Assembly (NCBI GenBank): GCA_950295325.1
Contig: OX485805.1
Location: forward strand, 36,939,501-37,003,500
Source of the DNA: Polytrichum commune
Lineage: Eukaryota > Streptophyta > Polytrichopsida > Polytrichales > Polytrichaceae
Direction of reading: 5' to 3'
Length of the DNA stretch: 64,000 nt
Shown: positions 12,522-22,526 of the stretch, one piece after another
Numbering within the stretch: the first letter of the stretch is position 1
How the letters are laid out: every line of letters begins with the position of its first letter
Translations under genes and position numbers: made by a program
The notes under the pieces: model-generated
What the model was told of the DNA's origin: nothing
Databases searched by the model: none
Seen by the model: only the letters and a program-made list of their open reading frames with translations

Positions 12522-13472
12522 GTGCCCGAAACACCATGGGCACAAGGGGGACCCCGGAGTGACACCCGGGACTTGTGGCGCCGTTGGTGAGAGGGCCCAA
12601 GTGATCCTAGTGTGGGTGAGGGCCCCGGGCGTTGGGAACGCCTCCCACCCACGAAGACTAGGAGGCACAAGGGTAAGGCCATAAGCTATGCGTAGCTCAT
12701 GGCGTGGTGATTCTAGAAAGCTCAAGAACACCTCAATCGGAGGTGTGAGCTAGGAGTTATGGCCATTTGAGTGGGGCGCTGTCCCGGGACAGCGCCCTGG
12801 TACAGCAGTGCCTGGGAGTGATTCCCGGGACTGCCAAGGTTCAAACAGGCATAACTTCCTCAAGACTTGCTCAAATGGGGCAAGTGAGGAGTCCATCGGC
12901 ATCTACGTGAAGCGTAGATGAGGATGGAGCGGTTGGTTGTTATGATCAGACATCATACAAGGAAGTTATGATGGTCTGAAGCTGCTGGGGGGGTTCTAGG
13001 CCCAGCAGCTAAGGGAAAATGTCCACTTGGCCCCAACTCTTGGTAGAGAGACAAGAGGTTGGTTGGCGGTGGGGTAGGGGCTCCGTGTAGAGTCCTAGAG
13101 GCTTATATGGGTGAGGTGGTGTGGCCTCACCCACCCGAGGCCGAACGGCAAGGCCTCCATGGGCTTTGGCCTATTGTGAGGCCATAGTTGCCTAGTATGG
13201 TTCGGGTTGTTGTAGTGTTGCTCCGGCAACGCGATGATCAACATAGGATTGGACTTCCATGGATGGAAGTCCACATTGGGGAAATGGGTTACCGATTAAG
13301 GGGTGAGTCCCGAAAGCAAAGTAGGAGGGTTGGTTCCCTCCTATGAACTATTGGTCCGGGGTAAGAGGAGCTATCCATTAGCATGGCGGAATGCGAAGGG
13401 TTAGCGCTCGTAACCTTTGGTAGAAACGAAAATTGGCAAGATTATTAAGGGACCTAGCAAGGGTTGCGACAG
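12522..13472 (+). mobile_element. Unclassified 951-bp repeat inserted in the accessory gene
   Basis: Flanked by a direct repeat, ATGAGGA (12515-12521 and 13473-13479). A second copy lies at 34019-34962. The shared sequence begins TGCCCGAAAC and ends GGTTGCGACA(G), giving the TG...CA look of an LTR, but the 7-bp duplication does not fit the usual 5 bp. There is no coding capacity and no inverted terminal repeat. It could be a solo LTR, a SINE-like or TRIM element, or an unknown class. It interrupts an exon. Confidence 0.7.
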
Positions 13473-15283
13473 ATGAGGACGCTGACGAGGAGAGGGGATT
13501 GCATCTTCAACGTCTTCGGAGGCTCTAAACCTATCTATGCTGCCATGGTAAGCGACTTTCTATAACTCGTGCGCAGTTTGGGTCGATCGACCCAAACTAG
13601 GCTCTGTGTTGGTTTGGGTCGATCGACCCAAACTAGGCTCTTTGTTGGTTTGGGTCGATCGACCCAAACTAGTCTCTTTGTTGGTTTGGGTCGATCGACC
13701 CAAACTAGGCTCTTTGTTGGTTTGGGTCGATCGACCCAAACTACACATTGTACTTGGTCTTGTTTATGTCCCTCGCCTAATTCTAATGTCTATATAACTT
13801 GGATTGTGTAGATGTCGGGGCTGAGTATATACTCCTACATAGAGGATGGCGATCTGCCATTTTACAGGACGCAGAGATCGTTGGCGAAGAAGATGGACAT
13901 CCTCGATTGGATCCCGGGTAGCTACGTCGACGAGGTTGTTCAGGGGGGCGAAAACCCTCTTGATAGGGTGAGGCGGATCAACCCGGAAGAAATGGCCATG
14001 AGGGCCACAACCCAAGAACCCGAACCTCTTGTCGGGTTGCATCCGGGCAATCCGTCCCGCACAGAAGGTGGCGATGTCGAGGAGGAGGAGGAAGAAGAGG
14101 AGCACGAGGAGGCGGAGAAGGAAGGCGACGTGGAGGAAGGGGCAACGGGCTTCACGCAAGAATCCGAAGCCCCTCAACGGAAGAAGGCGATGCGGGCGGC
14201 AACCCCGCAGAGTAAGCTCGTGCCCGTCCTGACGGTGGACGATGCACGGGACATGTACTCCAGGGACGCGACCGCCACGTTCAGGGAGAGGGGAAGAAGC
14301 TGTATGGCGACTACTCCGTGGAGGAGACCATTGCCATAAGCAGCGAGGACGACGATGACATTGAGCTCGCCAAACGGCTAAGATCAGATCCCCCGTCCCC
14401 GACAGCGTTCGCTGGCATGGTTAGGGTGAAGCCCGAGGTCCTGACTGTGGAGGAGGCGAACGAGAAGATGAGGAGGGACGAGGAGCAGCGAGTCCGCCTG
14501 CAGAAGGCTGCCGCGGAAGAACCCTCAATGCGGAACGAGGTAGCAGAGCTAAGGGCTCTCCTGTTGGAGCAGGAACGACAGAGGGCGATGGCCCAACCTC
14601 CGTCCCACGCCGAATTGATATCACAAGTGATACAAGGAATGTGGGCGCAAGGTTTGGTGGTGGCTCCCTCCAGCTCCTTCCCGCACTTGCCCCCCGGCTT
14701 CCCTCCGCAGAGCATCCCTCAGCAGCCTGTGCCGCAATCGTCTTTCAGCTTCCAGCACTTGATTCGGCCCCACCAAGTTCTGTACGCGCCGGTCCAGCAA
14801 GTGGATGACCCCAACATCTGGCGCGTCTCTGGAGCCTCCTCCCCTTTGGGCCCTCCACCACTTCGGCCCCCGATAGTCATGGCGCCCCCTCACCAATCGG
14901 ACGACCCCAGGATGTTTGGGTCGACCGACCCAAACCCACCATCCACTGGAGTGTCCGAAGGGCCCTCTCCAGATGCAGGACAGTTTGGGTCGCCCGACCC
15001 AAACCCCGTTGCAGCGCAGTCCTCCCTTGACCAACATGGGTGTCAACTAGACACGGCCATGCTAGATGTTGAAGGCTTGCAAGGGCCTGGTGATACCTCT
15101 ACTCCTAACCAAATCGATGAACCCATGCATGATGCAAATGCGGAGATTGGTTTAGGACAAGGGCCTGATGCCGATCGTTTGCAGGAGAAGGTTCCTGACG
15201 TCGTCGGAGAAGGCGGTGGCGAGAGAGGCGGGGCAGCGGGGACGGTGGAGGCTTCCACATCGTCGAGACATGACCAGGGCGAG
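13473..15283 (+). pseudogene. Accessory gene, middle exons (acidic and coiled-coil linker), frameshifted
   Basis: After the insertion, a short exon ends at 13553 (GCCATG/gtaagc) and encodes CIFNVFGGSKPIYAAM. It joins in phase 0 to 13812 (ttgtag acceptor), encoding MSGLSIYSYIEDGDLPFY. An acidic run follows (EEEEEEEE at about 14085). The frame then shifts by one base at about 14280-14292, and the reading continues as GKKLYGDYSVEETIA in the next frame. That part has charged heptad-like helices (about 14440-14590) and then Pro-rich, low-complexity text. Two palindrome copies at 14914 and 14983 are translated as FGSTDPN and FGSPDPN. The donor GAG/gtaata is at 15284. I do not recognise a family. 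Confidence 0.5.
13576..13742. repeat. Palindrome cluster 3 (five copies)
   Basis: Five perfect palindromes (GTTTGGGTCG, AT, CGACCCAAAC) separated by about 14-bp spacers such as TAGGCTCTTTGTTG; period 36 bp. They fill the first half of the intron 13554-13811, again just after a splice donor. Confidence 0.9.
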
Positions 15284-15327
15284 GTAATACACTGAGCCCT
15301 CCCCAGTTTGGGTCGACCGACCCAAAC
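14914..15327. repeat. Palindrome copies in the exon and the next intron
   Basis: Copies at 14914-14935 and 14983-15004 lie in coding sequence, the second with a CC centre. One at 15306-15327 lies 22 bases after a splice donor. Together with the three clusters and the copy at 9608, about 19 copies occur between 9.1 and 15.4 kb; I notice none elsewhere in the window. Confidence 0.85.
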
Positions 15328-15772
15328 TTGCTGGGTCATTGTCTTGTTGGCGTGGTCGTGTCCCCCTTGCTAGGAGGAAATGCACACCCCCTGCCCCCCA
15401 TGCTCTACACTTGCTCCCCCCCCCCCAACGTGCCCCCCCGCGATCCCCTTCGTCTCACCTGCACTCGACTATGCTCGACCTTGGCGGCGCGCAACCAATT
15501 TTGTAGATGTAGAATTAGGATAGTGTGAATGCCCTCGTTCACCGCGGTCCCCCCCCCCAATCAAATTGTACATAGAGATTTGTAAAAATAAAATTATTAT
15601 TTTTGGCGCCCATATGTTTGCATCCGTGTCCCAATGTATGTTGTTCCCCTTGTATTTTTTTGTTGCCACCAATGGTCCAATTCTTCTTGTGTTTGCACAA
15701 AATTTCCGTTCTGCTTGAGATGGACATAGCATAACATAGTCCTCGTCCGCCTTCTCTCGCTCGTCGCCGCAG

Positions 15773-16585
15773 GGTTCGGAGCATAGCGTCGCAGCTCCCC
15801 ACCGATCCTCTCCGAGGAGTGTGGAGGACAGCGCGGTGGTCCCCCCGATTTTGCCCTCGCCACCTTCGCCTCCCAAGACCCGGTTCCTGGTGCTAGACCT
15901 CAACGGGGTCCTTGTCCAGTGCGTGCATTGTCCGAGGGTCCCCACGGTGCCTTTCTGCAAGCCCGAGGACGCCAACTACGATGGTCCCCCCGCGTACATC
16001 AAAAGCAAGCTAGTGTACCTCCGCCCGTGGCTTCGGCGCTTCCTGCAGGTCGCCCTATCCAAATGGTGGGTGATCGTGTGGAGCTCCATGAAGTCCGAGA
16101 ACACCCAGGCCGTCGTGGAGTTCATCTTCAAGGGACTCCAACCCCCGTGCTTGGTCCTAGGACAGGACTCTTGTAGAACGTTATACACCCCCGAGGGCAG
16201 GGTTGTGAAAAAGCCCAACAACCCCGCCGTAAACCAATTTCTTAAGGTCTTGAAGCCAGTCGTATGGGACCAGCGTCCGACCATGGTCGGCTGTCCCTAC
16301 GACGTTCGCCCCACCCGTGACAACACGTTGATGGTGGACGACAGCGCTTCCAAAAACATTTTGAACCCGACCTCGAACTTCATAGTTTGCCCCACGTGGA
16401 CGGTCGAGAAGGTCCGAGACCGCTTTTTGTTAGACCTACTTAAGTACATTCAAACGCTCGTGGGGAGCGGACTACCCGTGCCCCGGTTCCTTAGTTGTAA
16501 TCCGATAGGCGAAAGATACATGGATCCGAAGGACTATATGTACAGAGAGTTGTACGCTCACGCGAAATATAATAAACTCATTTGA
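15773..16585 (+). CDS. Accessory gene, FCP1/NIF-like HAD phosphatase exon
   Basis: The exon starts after cgccgcag at 15772 and continues the frame in phase 0 (271 codons to TGA). RFLVLDLNGVLV at about 15877 is the HAD motif I of the FCP1/NIF (CTD small phosphatase, TIM50-like) family. It is followed by YLRPWLRRFLQ, WWVIVWSSMKSENT (motif II region) and LMVDDSASKN (motif III/IV region with paired Asp). In catalytic members motif I is DxDxT; here the second Asp is Asn, as in many plant DLNG-type FCP1-like proteins, so phosphatase activity is doubtful. The exon ends in a stop instead of a donor, although exon-like sequence continues at 16705. That suggests either the true C-terminus or a nonsense change. 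A bipartite nuclease/phosphatase-like arrangement would be unusual. Confidence 0.65.
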   Translation, partial: GSEHSVAAPHRSSPRSVEDSAVVPPILPSPPSPPKTRFLVLDLNGVLVQCVHCPRVPTVPFCKPEDANYDGPPAYIKSKLVYLRPWLRRFLQVALSKWWVIVWSSMKSENTQAVVEFIFKGLQPPCLVLGQDSCRTLYTPEGRVVKKPNNPAVNQFLKVLKPVVWDQRPTMVGCPYDVRPTRDNTLMVDDSASKNILNPTSNFIVCPTWTVEKVRDRFLLDLLKYIQTLVGSGLPVPRFLSCNPIGERYMDPKDYMYRELYAHAKYNKLI

Positions 16586-16704
16586 GATACTACATGGTGT
16601 GCCATTGTGTGTGATATATTATGCCTCAATTGTATATCGATTTTCACATGCTCCCCCCTCCCCCCCTCCCCTTGGGTTTTGTTTTGTTTCCTTTTTTGCG
16701 CCAG

Positions 16705-17505
16705 CGTTTGGAGCCCTCGATTGAGATCGTCAGCGAATCAAACTTGGGGAGCTTCTTCTACGAGACCGTCTACGATGCCGCGTCCACCATCGACTACTCC
16801 AAGGAGCCTATCGACGCCGGCGTCGTCGATAGCCCCCCACCCAAGCAAATCTTCCGGCCATCTCCGTCCCCGTCGCCGCTCAAGGGCATAAATCGCAAAT
16901 GCGTCTGGACGTCCCCGTCTCGGCCCGGCGGCAGTAGTACACCTCAACGGCGGCTGCGGATGGACGCTCGGCCTACGAAGAGTGGCACCCTTCCTATTCC
17001 TTTGCGGGACGCATTGCCCCTCCTCGCCGACTCCGACGGGAACGTCCCCGGTGACAAGGTGAACCCCCCCCCCCCCAAAACATGGTTATCCGCGCATTAC
17101 AATCATCCCGCACTTAAAAAATGAACGTGTGACACGTTTGGGTCTTCCTCCCTAAACTAACACGTGTGTTCTTGCATTCACGCGTTGCAGGTTGCTCCCA
17201 CCCGTAGACCTATGCGGGCTAGTGCGTCCGTCGAGTTGGAGCGTTTCTACTCCATGACCAGAAATGCAAGACAGTCCACTTCATCGTATTCGAATTCTTC
17301 GTCGTATAATTCGGGCGGCCGACGGAATCCAAAATGTGTTATTGATGGCGGTCACCCCAAGAATGGCTATAGTCGCGGGGCGGAGATTTTCAGGAATGTT
17401 GAAGCAATGCGAGCAAAAGAAGCCGCAGCAAAAGAAAAAGAGGCAAAAGAAAAAGAGGCAAAAGAAAAAAAAAGCAAAAGAAAAAGAGGTAGTCTCCGAG
17501 GCTAG
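16705..17505 (+). CDS. Accessory gene, C-terminal exons (basic, low complexity)
   Basis: Exon 16705-17058 (gcgccag acceptor, GACAAG/gtgaac donor) joins in phase 0 to 17191-17505 (gttgcag acceptor). The first encodes SIEIVSESNLGSFFYETVYD and a Pro/Ser-rich tail. The second ends in a Lys/Glu/Ala-rich helix (AKEKEAKEKEAKEKK) and a basic terminus, KRKRG. The phase and codon bias fit the preceding exons, but the stop at 16583 separates them, so they may form a distinct gene or a stranded end. No known domain is seen. Confidence 0.45.
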
Positions 17506-17673
17506 ATAGGCCATAGTAGGCGTAGGGTTGTGGGCCATAGGCAAGAACATTTTGGGTCGCACTATCCAATGGATGTGTGGTGTTAGCATGCTATGCATTT
17601 TACATGCCACACTTTGTATGTTTTTTTTGCAATAATATAAGTGTCACATGATTTCCCCTTCCATATGGTCTAA

Positions 17674-17886
17674 GGTTTGGATTGCCCTACCTAAACCATC
17701 ACAAATATGAGTTTGGAATATTTTGTATGTTATATTATATTGGTTCACATATTTCCCCTTCAATATGATCTATGGTTTGGATTGCCCTACCTAAACCATA
17801 TTCATACAAGTTTTTGTGCGATAATATGAATGTTTTAAGATTTCCCCTTCAACTTGGCCTAAGGTTTGGATTGCCCACCCTAAACA
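17674..17886. repeat. Right subterminal repeats of the large element
   Basis: Three imperfect palindromes with arms GGTTTGG and CCTAAACC around ATTGCCCTA (17674, 17774 and 17863), each in a roughly 90-100-bp unit starting ATTTCCCCTTC. A weaker relative lies at about 17136. They lie inside the right end, where transposase-binding sites are commonly found. Confidence 0.7.
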
Positions 17887-18019
17887 ATCCCAAATATGAG
17901 TTATTAATGGGGATCTTGTTCTAAACACCCGCTTCAAAGTGTTCGCATCTTACAACTTTCTCCAATATGTGTTCCATTTATCCTTGTTCTTATTTTTGTG
18001 AATGTCTCAAAATGCCCAA

Positions 18020-18047
18020 AAAGTCTCAATTTAACGAATATAGTGTT
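18020..18047 (-). repeat. Right terminal inverted repeat, 28 bp
   Basis: Reverse complement of 1672-1699 without mismatch, followed by TAAT at 18048-18051. Confidence 0.8.
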
Positions 18048-18896
18048 TAATTCTTAAAGCACGCACTATTTAGCCAAATCTCAAAGGTGCTAAGGGTTGA
18101 AATTTTTACCAAGGGACACGAAATTCATGAAAGTATGCTCATTAACCATAGAGTTGAAGAAAATTAGTGCGCACTTGTTATATGTGCGTGCCACATGCTT
18201 GTTAATGAGTAGTGCCAATGTTGGTACTTTTAATGAATTGTGTTGTATTTTTTAGTATTTTCAATAAATATTGTCGGGTTTAACATGCTTCTCAAAGCAT
18301 TTGGTGGCACTAATTTCACAGCTTAAATAAATTCAATATCACACTCACTAATTTCCCACCCTTATTACTAGCCCACCTTCATTAATTGGGATAATCAATG
18401 TAATGATATATAAATTACAAATCATTAGAGGATTGAATTTGGATGGATATTATCAAGTCACCAAGGTTACCCTGATAGAATCAAACTTTGGTCACAACGA
18501 GGTTAAAATGAGCACATTAAAATATGTACAATGCTTGATGTAGGTTGTGAATATCAATTTGATGTAAAGTTAGAAGTTCACCAACATTTTCTTTATTGGG
18601 TGAATTGGTAAGTCATCATTGGAAGTTGCTATATATTTGTATATATTTTCTAGTCATTTTACTACAATGAGTGTTTGAAGATTTTTTTTAGATAAAACAC
18701 CTATTTTCCATGTTCCGCTATCAACACTTGAGCCACGTACTAGGCGATGAAGTGGGAAAGTGATTACATTCACGCCCTCTTCTTGGCTTCATAACTTGTC
18801 TAAAACGAAAAGCTTGTTTTATAAATTGATTGAGAAACCATCTATTTTTTCAATTCATTAAATTTTAATTGGTGTCTTGACTTATTTGCATTGCAG
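18048..18896 (+). other. Native NLR intron, right remnant
   Basis: AT-rich, with no gene or repeat that I recognise. It ends in a pyrimidine-rich tract and ttgcattgcag at 18896. Confidence 0.65.
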
Positions 18897-21556
18897 TTGG
18901 AAATACTCAAGAGACGATCCATCTTGAATCTTGATAATATTTGGGGAGAGGAGCGTTTTTCAGTCCATGATTTGTATCATGAATTTGCAACTCGGGAAGC
19001 CAACAAATCGACCCACTTGCGTAATTGTATACTTCATGGTAGAGGAGACAATAAATATTACCAAAAGAAAAGACTCACAATGCGTGGGAGCAACATCGTT
19101 AGCCTTACCAAGCAAGGACTATGTGAGTGCTTTGCAAATGTTGAGATACTGAGAGTGGTCGGTTGTGATCATTTGACGATTGTGGATTTGCGAGGCATGA
19201 AGGACGTCCTCAGTGTTGAGCTTCTTGACTGTGAGTCTTTGAAGCAAGTTTGTTTGGATGATCTCCAAAATTTGGTTTGGCTAGAGATAGTTGGAACCAA
19301 AAGCTCAATGATTATGAGTATGGAAGGCTTGGTATCCTTACAGATCTTAAAACTATTTAATAAATATAGGTATCAAAACGATAGTTAATCAACATTTTGT
19401 GGGTCGTTGGATTTACTCCATGATTGCACAAGTCTGCTTGAATTGGAAGTGAAAGGCTTTGAAGAAGTGTTGGAGTTTCCAGATCTTGGGAACTCAAAAA
19501 AACTGAGGAGTTTCATTTGGAAATGCTCCCTAAAGACAAAGACATTACGAGGCCTTTCAAATTTGGAAGAATTGCGACATCTTGAGCTTTATCGATTGGG
19601 ATTGATTGAAATTCATGGCCTTGATGTATTGAACAAATTGGAAATATTGGACATCAGGGACTGCTACAAATTGAAAGCAATTCCTAACTTGGAGAATATG
19701 GGTTTGACTTTACATACTATCGTTGCTCAAAATTGCCAGGATCTGAAATATGTTTCATCCTTGAACAAACTCTTTAGCTTACAAAACTTGGACATCTCTG
19801 GTTGCAACCAACTTGGAGAAATCCATGGCGTTGACCAACTCCAAAACCTCATCAACTTCAAGTGCAATGGGACAAGCATAAGGTACCTCCCGGATTTGAG
19901 CATGTTGATAACGTTGAATTCGCTTGATGTGTCCTCCACACCCATTGAACAAATTGGTGGTCTACCTAAGAACCTTAGAGTTTTTAGAATCCACAACTGT
20001 GCACAGGTCAAGGAATTACCAAATCTAAGCCAACTCAATTGCTTACAATACTTGTACATCTTTGGTTGTAAACAAGTTGAAGAAATCCATGGCGTTGACC
20101 AACTCCAAAACCTCAACAACCTCAAGTGCATTGGGACAAGCATAAAGTACCTCCCGGATTTGAGCATGTTGACAACCCTAGATTCGCTAGATCTGTCCTC
20201 CACACCTATTGTACATATTGGTGGTCTACCTAAGAACCTCAGAGTTTTTGATATCCACAAATGTGCACAGGTCAAGGAATTACCAAATGTAAGCCAACTT
20301 GGTCGCTTACAAAACTTGGACTTATCTGGTTGCGAAGAAGTTGAAGAAATCCATGGCGTTGACCAACTCCAAGACCTCAAGGACCTCAATTGCAGTGGGA
20401 CAAGCATAAGGTACCTCCCGGATTTGAGCATGTTGACAATGTTGAATTCGCTTGATGTGTCCTCCACACCCATTGAACAAATTGGTGGTCTACCAAAGAA
20501 CCTCAAAGTTTTTGATATTCACAACTGTGCACAAGTCAAGGAATTACCAAATCTAAGCCAACTTGGTCGCTTACAAAACTTGGACATCTTTGCTTGTGAA
20601 CAACTTGGAGAAATCCATGGCGTTGACCAACTCCAAAACCTCAAAGACCTCAATTGCAGTGGGACAAGCATAAGGTACCTCCCGGATTTGAGGATGTTGA
20701 CAACATTGAATTCGCTTGATGCGTCCTCCACACCCGTTGAACAAATTGGTGGTCTACCTAAGAACCTCAAAGTTTTTGATATTCACAACTGTGCACAAGT
20801 CGAGAAATTACCAAATCTAAGCCAACTTGGTTGCTTACAAAACTTGGACATCTCTGGTTGCAAACAACTTGGAGAAATCCATGGCGTTGACCAACTCCAA
20901 AACCTCAAGGACCTCAAGTGTATTGGGACAAGCATAAAGTACCTCCCGGGTTTATATATGTTGAGAGCGTTGGATTCGCTTGATGTGTCCTCCACACCCA
21001 TTGAACAAATTGGTGGTCTACCAAAGAACCTCAAAGTTTTTGGTATCAACAACTGTGCACAAGTCAAGGAATTACCAAATCTAAGCCAACTTGGTTGCTT
21101 ACAAAACTTGGACATCTCTGGTTGCAAACAACTTGGAGAAATCCATGGCGTTGACGAACTCCAAAACCTCAAGGACCTCAATTGCAGTGGGACAAGCATA
21201 AGGTACCTCCCGGATTTGAGCATGTTGACAACGTTGAATTCGCTTGATGTGTCCTCCACACCCGTTGAACAAATTGGTGGTCTACCTAAGAACCTCAAAG
21301 TTTTTGATATTCACAACTGTGCACAAGTCGAGAAATTACCAAATCTAAGCCAACTTGGTTGCTTACAAAACTTGGACATCTCTGGTTGCAAACAACTTGG
21401 AGAAATCCATGGCGTTGACCAACTCCAAAACCTCAAGGACCTCAAGTGTATTGGGACAAGCATAAAGTACCTCCCGGGTTTGTACATGTTGAGAGCGCTG
21501 GATTCGCTTGATGTGTCCTCCACACCCATTGAAAAAATTGGTGGTCTACCTAAGAA
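18897..21556 (+). pseudogene. NLR immune receptor, MHD-like and LRR exon, broken
   Basis: The acceptor ttgcag at 18896 continues the NB-ARC frame in phase 0. The exon opens with LEILKRRSILNL and the MHD-equivalent FSVHDLYHEFA, exactly what should follow the ARC2 part ending at 1542. LRRs follow. An in-frame TAA at 19386-19388 interrupts the frame, yet the same frame is open again straight after it (19389-21556), so this is a single nonsense change or an unseen tiny intron. From about 19800 the LRRs form an 88-residue supra-repeat with NLSQLGRLQNLDISGC, LPDLSMLTTLNSLDVSS and IEQIGGLPKNL blocks. The exon is cut at 21556 by a CACTA element, which would append a short foreign tail ending at 21686. 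LRRs in this family detect ligands or hold the switch closed. Confidence 0.8.
19790..21556 (+). repeat. 264-bp LRR tandem array
   Basis: Marker GAAATCCATGGCGTTGA recurs every 264 bases (about 19820, 20083, 20347, 20611, 20875, 21139 and 21403), that is, four LRRs of 22 residues per unit. The block LPGLYMLRALDSLDVSS appears at about 20945 and 21473, 528 bases apart, so the last four units arose as a duplication of a two-unit segment. The array resumes at 33007 beyond the CACTA element. Confidence 0.85.
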
Positions 21557-22526
21557 CACTAAAAGAAAACGTTGTTTTTTTGGATGTCAAAGAAAATGGC
21601 TCTGCGCGTTCGCTTTGACATGGAAGTGCTCCTCTGGGACGTCACCTAAAATCCGTTATGAAGGACAGGCAAAAAACACCCAATAAACATAGATAACATG
21701 GCCAATTTCAGCATGTTTTTTTGTGACGTCACATAGAACATGGTCTTCCATAATCTCCAGAGAGGGCCACGTGGCCTCCACGCGAGCAACTTTTGAGCGG
21801 ACAGTGCCATGTCGGCCACTTCTACATTTGTTGCCTTGCTGACGTGGGGTGTCATGTGGACCCCCTTCAGAAATAATGTGGACTGCGAGATTTTTGACGT
21901 GTCATCCGTTGTTGCTGATGTGTACATTGCAATATGTTGAGTTGTCTTCTGACGTGTCACCCGTTGTTGCTGATGTGTACATTGCAATATGTGGAGTTGT
22001 ACGTGCCGTGCTTGGTTTGGCAGACGTCCAGTGCGACATGGAAATGTCATGTGGGACATCTTGCTCGACGTGGACATTTAATTTATGGAGTTTGCAGTTT
22101 GATGCATTGTTTTGTACGACGGCCTATGTGGCGGTAGAATGTCTTGTGTGGCATCATATTGGACATTCAATTTTTTTGCGATGTGTGGACAAAACATAGC
22201 AGGTCTGACGATGAATTCTCTGAGACATGTTCCCATTCATGAGGAATTCGTTTTTAAAATGGGTTGGCATTGGCATGGATGATTGCCTCAACTTCTCAAA
22301 GACAGTACTGACATCAAGCTACATGGCTATTACAACAACCAATTGTGAAAGGGTCATTTTTACATGAATCAACCTGGACAGCACGCGTTTCACATGGCCA
22401 TGGCATAGACATAAAGAACGCTAGGAATAATAGCTATGCAAATCATAAAATGCATTGTATTCATTGATACAACATATTGCAAGCACAAGGCCGCATTTAC
22501 ATAAGAGTCTGTAGTCACCCAAAAAT
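21557..22526. repeat. CACTA left subterminal region
   Basis: No gene. It is dense in short motifs such as TGACGTGTCA, ACATGTCA and GTCATGTGGA in both orientations. A 53-bp phrase (GACGTGTCA...GTTGTTGCTGATGTG...TGCAATATGT) is repeated at about 21895 and 21951. Such clusters are where TnpA-type proteins bind in En/Spm. Confidence 0.5.

Larger units (their letters stand above)
1672..18047. mobile_element. Large DNA transposon inserted in the NLR intron (about 16.4 kb)
   Basis: Perfect 28-bp inverted repeats, beginning AACACTATATTCG, lie at 1672-1699 and 18020-18047. TAAT flanks both outer ends (1668-1671 and 18048-18051), which fits a 4-bp target duplication. The termini read CACTATA one step in, but the 3-bp flanks expected of a CACTA element (TAA versus TTT) do not match. 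Inside are a minus-strand DUF7869-type gene (2203-5292), a plus-strand multi-exon accessory gene (9655-17505), palindrome clusters and subterminal repeats. Later insertions are a MITE at 7329-7859 and a 951-bp repeat at 12522-13472. The 4-bp duplication and Asp-rich transposase recall the Sola superfamily, but I cannot confirm that. It is possible, though less likely, that the two halves are separate nested elements. Confidence 0.7.

Noticed and set aside
13576-13742. CRISPR-like array from evenly spaced palindromes
   Set aside because: Spacers are short (about 14 bp) and nearly the same; this is a plant intron.
1674-18045. Reading the 16.4-kb element as a CACTA transposon because its ends contain CACTA and TAGTG
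   Set aside because: The 3-bp flanks at those positions are TAA and TTT. Extending the ends by two bases gives a perfect 28-bp repeat and matching TAAT flanks, and the enzyme is not a tnp2 protein.
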